64,000 nucleotides of DNA from Anaerolineae bacterium. GTDB taxonomy: Bacteria > Chloroflexota > Anaerolineae > Promineifilales > Promineifilaceae. How positions within the stretch are numbered: the first letter of the stretch is position 1; each line of letters starts with the position of its first letter. The DNA lies in the NCBI GenBank assembly GCA_020848035.1, contig JADLAX010000027.1, forward strand, positions 120,490 to 184,489, in the 5' to 3' direction. The position numbers were made by a program, and so were the translations under genes. Below are positions 47,611 to 56,891 of this stretch, piece after piece. The notes below the pieces were generated by a model that made no database searches, was not told the origin of the DNA, and worked only from the letters and a program-made list of their open reading frames with translations.

Positions 47611-49441
47611 GACTCTTTAACCTCTCTTCTATCACTTCATCCGATTCCTTACCGCTGGACGTGGGCGGCGGGGCCGATCCAGTCGCATCGGGCTTGGAAC
47701 CAATGGTTAACATGGGAATATCCCGGTAAGACGGGTTGGGGAAATTGCCCAGGCCGTGGCTGCAAAACAGCACACCCGGCACCGCATTCGGGTCAATGCA
47801 GTGGTCAGCACCCCAATGATCCTTATTGGGCTCCACAGACGCTTCTTCCCAGGCACCCAGCCCCGTTTGCGACGAGGCGCGGAAGCCGGGGGCAAAACCC
47901 ACCATCACGTCCGGGCCATACGCGGCCACCGGACCATCAAACACATCTTTGTTGCGCCACACCTGGTTGACCACCTTCTGTCCGTTGGGCGCTTCCCATT
48001 GCAGCAGCTCATCACACAGCCGGTTCACCAGCTGTTCCTGTTCGCCAGCCGACACGATGCCCTTGCCCTCGCGTCCGCTCAGGTTCAGGTAAAGGCTGTT
48101 CAGGCCTATGCCATACGCCTGGGTCTGGCTCCAATCAACATCACCAAAGCTGCCGTGAGGAGCGGCCGTTTTTGCCGTCAGGTAGCCACGTTCTTGCAGC
48201 CACCGGTTCAGGTGTGCCTTCTGGCCAAAATCAGTAAAACCGTGGTCAGAAATGACCACCAGCTTGGTGGTGTCTTTGATGCCCTTGGCCGCCAGCTTTT
48301 GCTCCACACGCCCCACCAGCGCATCCATTTTGACATACCACTCATCAATTAAATCCGGCCGGTCGCGCCAGAACATGTGCTGCATCCGGTCCAGGGTATC
48401 AAACACGCAGCCCAGCACCCCTTCGGTAAACGAGTTCAGGTGGTGCATCAGCACCCGCTCGCGCCGTTCCACAATTGACTCACACAGGCGGATAAAGTGC
48501 TCATCGGCGATGAAGCCGTCTTCCAAAGCGGTGGTGTCTTGCGGCCAGCCCACAGTGAGGAACGGCCCGGCGTTTTGCCAGGAATCCTTCACAAAGTTGG
48601 TCGGCGTGCCGTAATGCCAGGCAGAGCGCAGCGGATGAATTTGCAGCGGCAGGGCGTAGATGCTCAGTTCACGGCCGTTTTGCGTCAGAATGAGCTGGGT
48701 AATGCTGGGCAGCGAAACCAAAAAGCCAATCTTGAACTTCAGCTCCAGGATGGGGCTCCACTCACCCAGGCGCAGCTCCAGCCGATTTTTGTCAACGGTT
48801 ACCTGCACGGTGTTGGCCCCGGTCTGCTCCACAATCAGCTCGTGGGTGGCGGGTTCAACACCGCCCTTCGCCTTGCGCATCGGGCCAATGACGACAGATT
48901 TGTACTTTTTATCGCCGATTTTTTCCAGGATGGCGACGGGGGTTTTACGGCCGTTACCCTGCGCCATGCCCCTATCTGTGGTAAACAACGTGCCCACACC
49001 CAAACGCCCCAGCAAATCCGGCGTGCCTAAGCCCGGCAGCGAACGCACCGGCGACTTCATCCGCGCCGGAAACAGGGCAGGCCACCACAACGCCGTCGCC
49101 TGGTACCCCTGCGCCACCGCCTGGTCAAAAATCGTCCTGGCTGAAAACGGCTCGGCAAACTGCACCCCACCAAAACCGCTTTTGGTCGGCAGCAGCGACA
49201 CGTTGAGCGCATAATTTGCCGGGTTGCGATGCACAAAATCGAACATTCCATGCCCGCCCGGATTCAGCCCCGTGGCAATACTCGTCCACGACACTTCACT
49301 CTGAGGCGGGTTAGAAACGGCAAATCGGGCGTAGGCGTTTACATCTACGTAACGAGCCAGGTTTGGTACCCGGCCTTCTTCATACAGCCGCTCGAAGCGT
49401 TTAGGTTCAAAGGCGTCTAAGCCAATAATCACGACACGCAT
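47597..49441 (-). CDS. Alkaline phosphatase superfamily phosphodiesterase/phosphotransferase-like protein
   Basis: RVVIIGLDAFEPKRFERL; SEVSWTSIATGLNPGGHGMFDF; VVISDHGFTDF. Confidence 0.88.
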   Translation of the reverse strand: MRVVIIGLDAFEPKRFERLYEEGRVPNLARYVDVNAYARFAVSNPPQSEVSWTSIATGLNPGGHGMFDFVHRNPANYALNVSLLPTKSGFGGVQFAEPFSARTIFDQAVAQGYQATALWWPALFPARMKSPVRSLPGLGTPDLLGRLGVGTLFTTDRGMAQGNGRKTPVAILEKIGDKKYKSVVIGPMRKAKGGVEPATHELIVEQTGANTVQVTVDKNRLELRLGEWSPILELKFKIGFLVSLPSITQLILTQNGRELSIYALPLQIHPLRSAWHYGTPTNFVKDSWQNAGPFLTVGWPQDTTALEDGFIADEHFIRLCESIVERRERVLMHHLNSFTEGVLGCVFDTLDRMQHMFWRDRPDLIDEWYVKMDALVGRVEQKLAAKGIKDTTKLVVISDHGFTDFGQKAHLNRWLQERGYLTAKTAAPHGSFGDVDWSQTQAYGIGLNSLYLNLSGREGKGIVSAGEQEQLVNRLCDELLQWEAPNGQKVVNQVWRNKDVFDGPVAAYGPDVMVGFAPGFRASSQTGLGAWEEASVEPNKDHWGADHCIDPNAVPGVLFCSHGLGNFPNPSYRDIPMLTIGSKPDATGSAPPPTSSGKESDEVIEERLKSLGYL

Positions 49442-49632
49442 GTTTTTTTATCAATCGTCCTGTTTGAAGGCAGCATTGAGTGGCAATGTTGGTAAATCGT
49501 TGAGGAATTCGCCTCATGTATGCCGAAAATGCACCCAGTCTGTTGACAAGCTTTCCGGCCTACACGTGGGCAGCCCAAGGGCTGCCCCCCGGCGGATGGC
49601 GCTGCTAAGTTTACTAAGCGAGAATGACAGAG

Positions 49633-49920
49633 TTACTGGAGATTGTTCTCTTGAGGTGCGTCGGCCGCAGTGATTTCCTGCGTAACTGGTCCACCTTTCT
49701 TTTCACGGAAAGAACGCATCATGCGATTGAAGCTCATTTTGATGCGGTTGGCGAAGAAAAACCAGACTCCCGTCAGCATCCCAAACAAAACAATTAAGAC
49801 CTGTGCCAGCATGCCCCCGGTGTTGGGATCAATGTAAGCTGGCGGTGCCGCCAAAACTGAACTCACACCACCAATAATAATGAACGATGTCCACAAGCCA
49901 GCTACCAAAATACGTTTCAT
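49633..49920 (-). CDS. Small membrane protein with YIDPNTGG motif
   Basis: Signal/TM, AYIDPNTGGMLAQVLIVLFGMLTGVWFF, basic C-terminus. Confidence 0.7.
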   Translation of the reverse strand: MKRILVAGLWTSFIIIGGVSSVLAAPPAYIDPNTGGMLAQVLIVLFGMLTGVWFFFANRIKMSFNRMMRSFREKKGGPVTQEITAADAPQENNLQ

Positions 49921-50073
49921 AATTGTGACTCCTTTTGAGGTGCTCCAGCGAAAAGCAAATCAAGGTGTTTGATATTTAGGCACTGGCCCTTCGGTTTACA
50001 GCTCCCGGTGGGCAACCGACCAGCGCCTTTGTGCTACAGAACTTATGGTACTGCCGCTCTCTTAAGATATGCC

Positions 50074-52782
50074 TTACCTGGAACGGACAAGCCGCCACCC
50101 AAAAACAAAAATAACACCCACCAGCAGCAGCGCCGCAGCAACACCCACCACAATGCCACCGATGCTGCTGTCGAGCGGGCTCAGGTTTTGCACAGGGGCT
50201 AACGTGGCCGTAGCCGTGGGGGTGGGTTGGGCTACCGGGGTTTCGGTAGGCAGCAGTTCCGGCGTGGGGGTCAGGGTGGGCAGGGGCGTCCGGGTTACGG
50301 CGCTGGCAGGCAGTTCTGCCTGACGATTGGTGTAGACAATTCCATCGTGTACGGTGGCCCCAGTGGTGAAGAGGCTGCCAAACAGCACCGCGATCTGGCC
50401 ATCTGGACCAGCTACGGCCGTAATGGCGTCGGCATTTACGGCCGTATCCTGCAACAGTCGCTGCTCATTTGCCGTCCAGCGATCGGTAGTCCAGCTCCAT
50501 TCTTGCAGGACAAGCTGGTTGGCATTGTTTTCCGCCAGCTGCAAAATCAGCGGTGTATCGTTCAAGTCGGCGATGAGCGTGGTGGGGCCAGGTATCAATG
50601 CGGGATCCACCACCCGGCCACGTTCGCTCCAGGTAATGCCCCCATCTTCCGAAAACTGATGCCAGACGATGGGACGGCCGTCTAACAAGCCATTCCAAAC
50701 GCGATGCACCGACCGTTCCTGCACGGCCAAAATGCCGCTGGACAGAATCAGCTCATCGGCCACAATTTCCGGTTCGGACCAGGTCTGGCCATTATCCCCG
50801 GAGCGGGCATAAGCCAGGGCTGCGGCCTGTGAATCTGGCAGCTGCGTCCAGCGCGTCCACAGCAGGTGCAGCGTACCGTCTTCAGAACGCGCCAGCTGGG
50901 CCGGACCCACCAACTCCCAATCGGCCGCTTCGCCATCAAAAACCGCGATGGGCTCAGACCAGCTGTCGCCGTTATCGTTGGAGCGGGTCAGGTAAATGCC
51001 CCGGCCCGCGTTAAGCGGAATGGTGTAAGCCACAAAGACGCTGTTGGCGTCACCGGAAAGCAGCGCTGGCCAGGTGGCCGATTCACGCGGAGCGGGCAAA
51101 AACTGGGGCACAGTCCATTCCGTCACCGAGGCGGCCCGGTCAGCGGCAGAACGGCTGAAATAGATGCCGTTGGGCTGACTGCCCGCCCAGGCCGCAAACA
51201 AACTGCCGCCCTCATTCGCATCCACCGAGGGAAAATCGGCCTGGGCACCGTTGGGCGAGGTTAAAACGGGTCGTGGAGCAGCCCAACTGCCCGCCTCATA
51301 GCGTGAATAGAAAATTTGGTTGCCGGGAATCTCGTAGGGATTCACAATGCGCCCACTGGCCGCCGGGTTCTCCGACTGGCTCCAGAAGGCATGCATACGG
51401 CCGTCGGCTGCCGAAACCACGATGGGCTGCAAAATCTGCACTTCAGAGGTTGCCACGGCCACCGGCTGGCTCCAAACGGAGGTAGGTACAAAGCGGGAGG
51501 ACCAGTTTTCGATACTGCCCAACGGCCGTGAGATTTGCCAGATGTCGTCGTTGCCAGTGCCGCAGCCAACCACCAACAGCTGATTATCGGATGTGACGTC
51601 CATCTGGTAACAGCCAAACTGCACCAGCCGGAAGGTGACCGGATCGGTAAAGCGGGCCAGCGGTGTCTGGGCCGTGATACGGCTCCATTCGCTGCCGTCC
51701 TGGGCCTGCATGTACACCTCATTGTCCCGGGCAAACGCGAGCAGAAGCAGCCCGTTGGTCGCCTGGATAAAACGGCCGTCTGTCGGGCAGCTTAACGTTC
51801 CATCATGCACCTGCTGGATATCCTGCCAGGTTGCGCCACTGTCGGTGGACTGCTGCACATATTGGGCACACTGCTCCACCTCATGGGTAGCGCGCCAGGT
51901 AAGGTTTACGTTACGGCCGTTGACCGCCAGGTTAATCAACGAGGGGCCAACGCCATCGGTCGGATCGTCCGCGTCGCGCTGGTCAACAATACGCGGGGCT
52001 TCCCAGGTAACGCCGTTGTCGGCCGATCGGCCAATAAAAACGGTGTCCAGATCCTGGTTGTCCCAGACCAAAAAGAGGTTGTCCCCTTCCCCTTGCAGGG
52101 CATGGAAGTTCGCCTGGGATGCCTCGATGGTGCGGTAGTAATCCGAGGCGTAAACATTGACGGGATCTGTCCATACTTCGCCGCCGTCGTCGGAGGAGCG
52201 GTAAACGATACCGGCCTGGACTTCAGCGGTGCTGAGGGTGGTGAGGTAGAACATGTGGAGACGGCCGTTGGCCCCACCCACAATCTCGTAACGCAACACA
52301 TTCCGCGCCAGCAAACGGGGTCCAGTCCAGCCCGCAGTTTCGGCGGCAATATCAGCCACTGCCGCCCGACTGTAAAACATCTCATTGTCATCGTTGAGCC
52401 ACAAAGCCTGCACACGGTCCTGATCGTCAATAAACACGGTAGGCGCAAAAAAGCCCTCAAACGTTTCGGTAGCAATGGTGGCAAAAGGCGGTTCGCTAAA
52501 CGGGAAGCGGGGTGTGACGGGCTCTGACCAGGCTTCACCATCCCCGGAGGCGTAAGTTGCACCGGCAAACTCATCCAGCCAAAACAGGTGGTACGTGCCG
52601 CTGCTGTCTTGCGCCAGCGAAGGTGCAGAGGCCGCCCCGCTGGCAGAAATATTGACAGGATCACTCCAGGCGCGGGTATCATCTGTCTGGGCCAGCGCGG
52701 TGAGTCCGCTAAACACCAACAGGGCCAATACGGCCGTAAACAACAGAAAACGAAGGGAAAGTGAATGCAAAATTTTGTTCAT
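50074..52782 (-). CDS. BNR-repeat/exo-alpha-sialidase-like protein, Thr/Pro stalk and C-terminal TM anchor
   Basis: Multiple Asp-box-like YRSSDDGGEVWTDP, QQSTDSGATWQD, TRSNDNGDSWSEP, ARSGDNGQTWSEP, SEDGGITWSE; TPLPTLTPTPELLPTETPVAQPTPTATAT; C-terminal TM. Confidence 0.85.
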   Translation of the reverse strand: MNKILHSLSLRFLLFTAVLALLVFSGLTALAQTDDTRAWSDPVNISASGAASAPSLAQDSSGTYHLFWLDEFAGATYASGDGEAWSEPVTPRFPFSEPPFATIATETFEGFFAPTVFIDDQDRVQALWLNDDNEMFYSRAAVADIAAETAGWTGPRLLARNVLRYEIVGGANGRLHMFYLTTLSTAEVQAGIVYRSSDDGGEVWTDPVNVYASDYYRTIEASQANFHALQGEGDNLFLVWDNQDLDTVFIGRSADNGVTWEAPRIVDQRDADDPTDGVGPSLINLAVNGRNVNLTWRATHEVEQCAQYVQQSTDSGATWQDIQQVHDGTLSCPTDGRFIQATNGLLLLAFARDNEVYMQAQDGSEWSRITAQTPLARFTDPVTFRLVQFGCYQMDVTSDNQLLVVGCGTGNDDIWQISRPLGSIENWSSRFVPTSVWSQPVAVATSEVQILQPIVVSAADGRMHAFWSQSENPAASGRIVNPYEIPGNQIFYSRYEAGSWAAPRPVLTSPNGAQADFPSVDANEGGSLFAAWAGSQPNGIYFSRSAADRAASVTEWTVPQFLPAPRESATWPALLSGDANSVFVAYTIPLNAGRGIYLTRSNDNGDSWSEPIAVFDGEAADWELVGPAQLARSEDGTLHLLWTRWTQLPDSQAAALAYARSGDNGQTWSEPEIVADELILSSGILAVQERSVHRVWNGLLDGRPIVWHQFSEDGGITWSERGRVVDPALIPGPTTLIADLNDTPLILQLAENNANQLVLQEWSWTTDRWTANEQRLLQDTAVNADAITAVAGPDGQIAVLFGSLFTTGATVHDGIVYTNRQAELPASAVTRTPLPTLTPTPELLPTETPVAQPTPTATATLAPVQNLSPLDSSIGGIVVGVAAALLLVGVIFVFGWRLVRSR

Positions 52783-52871
52783 AAGTCGCTGACAATTGAG
52801 GCAGATGCCCGGCGAGGAAAGTTAGGTAGCAAAAGTGGCTCCTGGCACTGCGACGAAAACAATACGCTAAA

Positions 52872-52901
52872 CGCGCTGTGCTTCAGGTGAAGCGCAGCGC
52901 G
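52872..52901. repeat. Hairpin CGCGCTGTGCTTCAGGTGAAGCGCAGCGCG
   Basis: Near-perfect 14-bp dyad in intergenic region. Confidence 0.75.
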
Positions 52902-53029
52902 CCCAAGATGTAAACGTAACCAACCTGGTCCGGTAACCGGCCAGATTTATGGCATTTTTCAAGTTATACCCGCCAGGGACCCTATCTCACAGGAGTATGG
53001 TGGTAAGAGTGCCCGTTGCGAGTATAACT

Positions 53030-53061
53030 CCCCGCCATCGCCTGAGACAGCGATGGCGGGG
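53030..53061. terminator. Perfect 12-bp stem CCCCGCCATCGC-N8-GCGATGGCGGGG, terminator-like
   Basis: Immediately 3' of the DUF5989-like gene on the minus strand; only a weak T tract. Confidence 0.6.
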
Positions 53062-53089
53062 ATAATTTAACGATTGGTTGATATGCGAA

Positions 53090-53272
53090 TTAGAATAAGG
53101 TGTAGATAAACGGGGCCAGACCGGAGGCCGAACCAAAGATTACCAGCAGCCCAAACAGCAGCAGAACGGCCACCATGGGAATGAGCCACCACCGTTTGTT
53201 GGCACCCAAAAAGCCCAACAGCTCACCCACAACACCCACATTCGATGACATACTGCGCAGGAATTTTTTCAT
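53090..53272 (-). CDS. DUF5989-like small membrane protein (SxtK-like)
   Basis: MKKFLRSMSSNVGVVGELLGFLGANKRWWLIPMVAVLLLFGLLVIFGSASGLAPFIYTLF. Confidence 0.78.
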   Translation of the reverse strand: MKKFLRSMSSNVGVVGELLGFLGANKRWWLIPMVAVLLLFGLLVIFGSASGLAPFIYTLF

Positions 53273-53328
53273 GGTTAAATCTCTCCTAAATCAATAAAGA
53301 ACTCGTTGTCCTCAATAAATCGATTGGC

Positions 53329-54561
53329 TCAATTATCAGCGTCAGCTAAGGTTTCGTCGACAAACTGATAGAGCAGCTCAGATGACAGGCTATGCCCGGC
53401 AACAGTCATGTGAAAGTCCCGTTCAAAGTAGTACGGGCCGCCACCAGCCAGCGCCGCTTCCCGGAAGCCAGGCAGCATGTCCAGGTATGGCACACCAGCC
53501 TCATCGAGAAAGGCGGTCAGCCGATCGTTGGGTACATCGCAGTACCAGTCAGCATCACCCTCAGGCGGCACAACCTGCGGCGCGGCCGGGATGATCAATA
53601 CCGCGAGTTGGGCACCATTAGCGGCCGTTTCTTTTTCCAGTTCCAAAATCAGCGCCTCGGTCACCTGCCACGCCTCTTCGACAATGGGCAGCGGGTCCGG
53701 GTCACAAATGTCGGGGCGGCGCTGTGGGGTTTGTACGGCCGTTTCCGACCCATCACCCTCACCAGCCTCAGCCACCTGCTCGGTCTCGGAAGCGGCCGTT
53801 GCGCCACGACCCCCGCCAAACAACCGTACTACCGGCGCTAACCAGCTGGGAATCTCACCGCGTAGGGCCAGCGTTTGGGCCACAAAACGGGGCAGCTGGA
53901 AATTTTTCTTGAGGAAAGTACCCACTTTTGTCCAAAACGTCGTGGTGTCTTCCACCGGGAAGTTTTGCAGCTCCAGCGAACCATCCTCCGCCAGCGTGAA
54001 GTACGGCTTGGCGCTCTGACCACCGTAACGCAGCTCCAACACTGGATTGTTGTTGTAAATGTCGTTGGCCAGGTACATGTTCAGGAACACGATGTCCGGA
54101 TCGTACTCTACACCCTCAAGCCGGTAAAACAACAGCTCATTGTCGGTGCCGTAAGCGTTGACGCCGGCGTTGATCACTTCCCAACTACCGCCGTCGTCGT
54201 TCAGGCTGCTTTCCAGCTGCTTAACAAAGGTTTCTTCCAGCTCCACCTGCATCGCGGCTGTGGTGGAATCACCCAGCATCAAAATGCGCGTGGTGTCCGG
54301 CGCTTTTTCGTACGGAATTTCGCGGTCGCGCAGCCCCAGGCTGTTGATCGTCACCTTAATCTGGCATTCGCCATAACACGATTCCCAGCCGCTGGCATCG
54401 GGGATGTTTACCCAGCCCAACTCAGAATCCGGCTGCCAGAAGAGGCCCGTACCCAGCTTAAAGATACGGGCAGCCCCTTCCAACAAAGCGAGCGTAAACA
54501 ACAAGCTGAAAAGTGTAAGCGCCAGGTTTTGCAGCAGCTTTCGCATGTTAATCCTTCGCAA
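53329..54561 (-). CDS. SGNH/GDSL-hydrolase family protein
   Basis: RILMLGDSTTAAMQVELEETFVKQLE; membrane anchor; C-terminal ERDFHMTVAGHSL. Confidence 0.82.
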   Translation of the reverse strand: MRRINMRKLLQNLALTLFSLLFTLALLEGAARIFKLGTGLFWQPDSELGWVNIPDASGWESCYGECQIKVTINSLGLRDREIPYEKAPDTTRILMLGDSTTAAMQVELEETFVKQLESSLNDDGGSWEVINAGVNAYGTDNELLFYRLEGVEYDPDIVFLNMYLANDIYNNNPVLELRYGGQSAKPYFTLAEDGSLELQNFPVEDTTTFWTKVGTFLKKNFQLPRFVAQTLALRGEIPSWLAPVVRLFGGGRGATAASETEQVAEAGEGDGSETAVQTPQRRPDICDPDPLPIVEEAWQVTEALILELEKETAANGAQLAVLIIPAAPQVVPPEGDADWYCDVPNDRLTAFLDEAGVPYLDMLPGFREAALAGGGPYYFERDFHMTVAGHSLSSELLYQFVDETLADADN

Positions 54562-56413
54562 AGGTGATTTCCGGCTTTTTTATCTTGCTATCCTTGTTTT
54601 GACTCTTACGGATAATAAAGCCGTCCATGTACAGTGAATCGATATCGCTTTGGGTGAAAGTGTTCAACGCATTGGTCGGCGTTGTCACGATGGGTTCACC
54701 ACGCAGGTTAAAACTGGTGTTGAGCAGTACCGGCACGCCGGTCGCCTCGCCAAACAGCTCAATGGCCCGATAGTACAGCGGGTTCCACTCGCGCCGCACG
54801 GTTTGGATACGGCCGGTTCCTTCATGATCTACCGCCTGAATCTTCTCACCCTGCCCTGGCTTGGTGTGGCAAACCGAGAGCATGAAGCGGTACGGGTAGG
54901 TCCGCTTGTGGTCGTCCAGGTCTTCCCAGAATTCTGGGGCGCGATCTTCCAGCACCACCGGAGCAAACGGGCGGAACGGTTCGCGGAACTTAATGCGCTC
55001 GTTGACAATACCCTTCATCTCGGAGCTGCGCGGATCGGCCATGATCGACCGATTACCCAGGGCACGCGGCCCCCACTCGAAGCGACCCTGGAACAGGCCG
55101 ATGACGCGCTTTTCCAGCATGTCGTCTACCATGTGCTCGGCCACTTTGTCGATATCTTCGACGTATTCGTAGCGGTAGCCGTAATCTTCAATGGCGGCTT
55201 TGTGTTCGTCGTGGCTGTAGGATTTACCCCAGTAGGCCGATTCCATGAAAAAGGTACGCGGCTTGCCAAGCAGGACGTGGTAAGCGTAGAGCGCCGCACC
55301 CAACGCCCCACCGGCATCACCGGCGGCGGGCTGGATGTAGACACTTTCAAACGGACCTTCGCGCATGATACGGCCGTTGGCCACCGAATTCAGCGCCACA
55401 CCACCAGCAATGCACAGGTTCTTCAAACCAGTTTGCTCATAGGCGTGGGCCACCATCTTGAGCATGGCATCTTCGGTCACCCGCTGAATGCTGGCGGCGA
55501 TATCGGCGTAATATTGGTTCTTTTCGGCCGTTTTTTGGTCCCACTGTGGATGATCTTTCTTGGGATTGGTGGTGGTGGTGTAGAACGTCGCATCGTGCAC
55601 CCGCGCGTCTCCAAACAGGTCGGTAAACTTCCGGCTAAACGACTTGGAAGTAGACTTGTGGAAGGAAAAATAATCCATATTCAGGCGGAAGCTAGAGTCA
55701 TCAGCGATGCTGATCAGCTTGTACACGTCGTCCATGCGGGTGGGTTTGCCGTAGGGGGCCATGCCCATCACTTTGTACTCGCCGCTGTTGACCGTGAAGC
55801 CCAAAAAGGCAGTAAAAGCAGAGTAGAGCAGGCCCAGCGAGTGGGGGAATTTCTGCTCGTGGAAGAGGTCAATGGCATTGCTTTTTTGCGTACCGGGGAT
55901 GCCATCGGGGGTGGTTTGCCAGACGGCCGTTCCCTTGCCAATGGTTGTGGTAGTCCATTCACCCACCCCATCCACGGTGATTACGGCCGCTTCTTCGTAT
56001 GGCGAGCAGAAAAAGGCGCTGGCCGCGTGGCTCAGATGATGCTCGACAAACAGCAGCTTCTCATTCGGGATGTCCAGCTTGGTTAGCAGTTCGCCCTTAA
56101 TCCACAGCTTTTCATTAAACCAGGCCACCATTGATTCGCGGAAAACCGGGTACGACTCAGGAAAGGTTTGCAGCGTGGTCATCAAAATCCGCTCAAATTT
56201 TTGCAGCGGTTTTTCGTAAAAGACAACGTAATCCAATTCGTGCGAAGTGATACCCGCCTGCTCCAAACAGAAGGCTATCGCCTGTGTCGGATAACCAAAA
56301 TCGTGCTTTTTGCGGGAAAAACGCTCTTCTTCAGAAGCAGCAATCAGTTGACCATCGCGCAAGATGGCCGCAGCCGAATCATGATAATAGCAAGATACGC
56401 CTAAAATATACAT
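54548..56413 (-). CDS. Carbamoyltransferase (NodU/CmcH/SxtI family)
   Basis: ILGVSCYYHDSAAAILRDGQLIAASEEERFSRKKHD; GGVALNSVANGRI; GPRALGNRSIMADPR. Confidence 0.95.
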   Translation of the reverse strand: MYILGVSCYYHDSAAAILRDGQLIAASEEERFSRKKHDFGYPTQAIAFCLEQAGITSHELDYVVFYEKPLQKFERILMTTLQTFPESYPVFRESMVAWFNEKLWIKGELLTKLDIPNEKLLFVEHHLSHAASAFFCSPYEEAAVITVDGVGEWTTTTIGKGTAVWQTTPDGIPGTQKSNAIDLFHEQKFPHSLGLLYSAFTAFLGFTVNSGEYKVMGMAPYGKPTRMDDVYKLISIADDSSFRLNMDYFSFHKSTSKSFSRKFTDLFGDARVHDATFYTTTTNPKKDHPQWDQKTAEKNQYYADIAASIQRVTEDAMLKMVAHAYEQTGLKNLCIAGGVALNSVANGRIMREGPFESVYIQPAAGDAGGALGAALYAYHVLLGKPRTFFMESAYWGKSYSHDEHKAAIEDYGYRYEYVEDIDKVAEHMVDDMLEKRVIGLFQGRFEWGPRALGNRSIMADPRSSEMKGIVNERIKFREPFRPFAPVVLEDRAPEFWEDLDDHKRTYPYRFMLSVCHTKPGQGEKIQAVDHEGTGRIQTVRREWNPLYYRAIELFGEATGVPVLLNTSFNLRGEPIVTTPTNALNTFTQSDIDSLYMDGFIIRKSQNKDSKIKKPEITFAKD

Positions 56414-56644
56414 TTACCAGAGCCTCCGTGCATCATCCAGTGTCAAATCTTTTGTTCTGCGTTCCAGCCAGGAGGGGGTTAAATCTTTCATGTCCAGCTG
56501 ATCGCTAAATAGGGTGATTATCAGCCCAAACGGTAAAAAAATGGTGAAGTAAAACACCGTCAGTACGATGCGTGCCACCAGATCACCGATGAAATGGCCA
56601 AATCTCTTCCAGGCTGCCCAAAATCTACTTAATGCGTCCTTCAT
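56414..56644 (-). CDS. Small membrane protein upstream of carbamoyltransferase (possible SxtJ-like role)
   Basis: One hydrophobic segment, directly abuts carbamoyltransferase start (stop 56414 / start 56413). Confidence 0.65.
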   Translation of the reverse strand: MKDALSRFWAAWKRFGHFIGDLVARIVLTVFYFTIFLPFGLIITLFSDQLDMKDLTPSWLERRTKDLTLDDARRLW

Positions 56645-56891
56645 GGTTTTTCCTCACTCAATTTAAGGATTGAACGTTACTATTCAGGTGTCGAAGGTGC
56701 GGGGCACGCTTGTCAACGAGTTTTGTTGTGCCTCACACCAGAACAAGTGCGTCGCACCTGTATGGTTACAAATTTTTTGCCAATTACATCTATCATGTCA
56801 GTGGAGTGCGATGTTGTCGGTTTTGTTTTTTGCTTTCATTCAAACATAGAATAATCAGCCAAAGCTGCAAACTTTCTTAAGGTGAATAGGG

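Noticed and set aside
54650-56086. 478-aa plus-strand ORF opposite carbamoyltransferase
   Set aside because: Antisense artefact; the carbamoyltransferase frame is strongly supported
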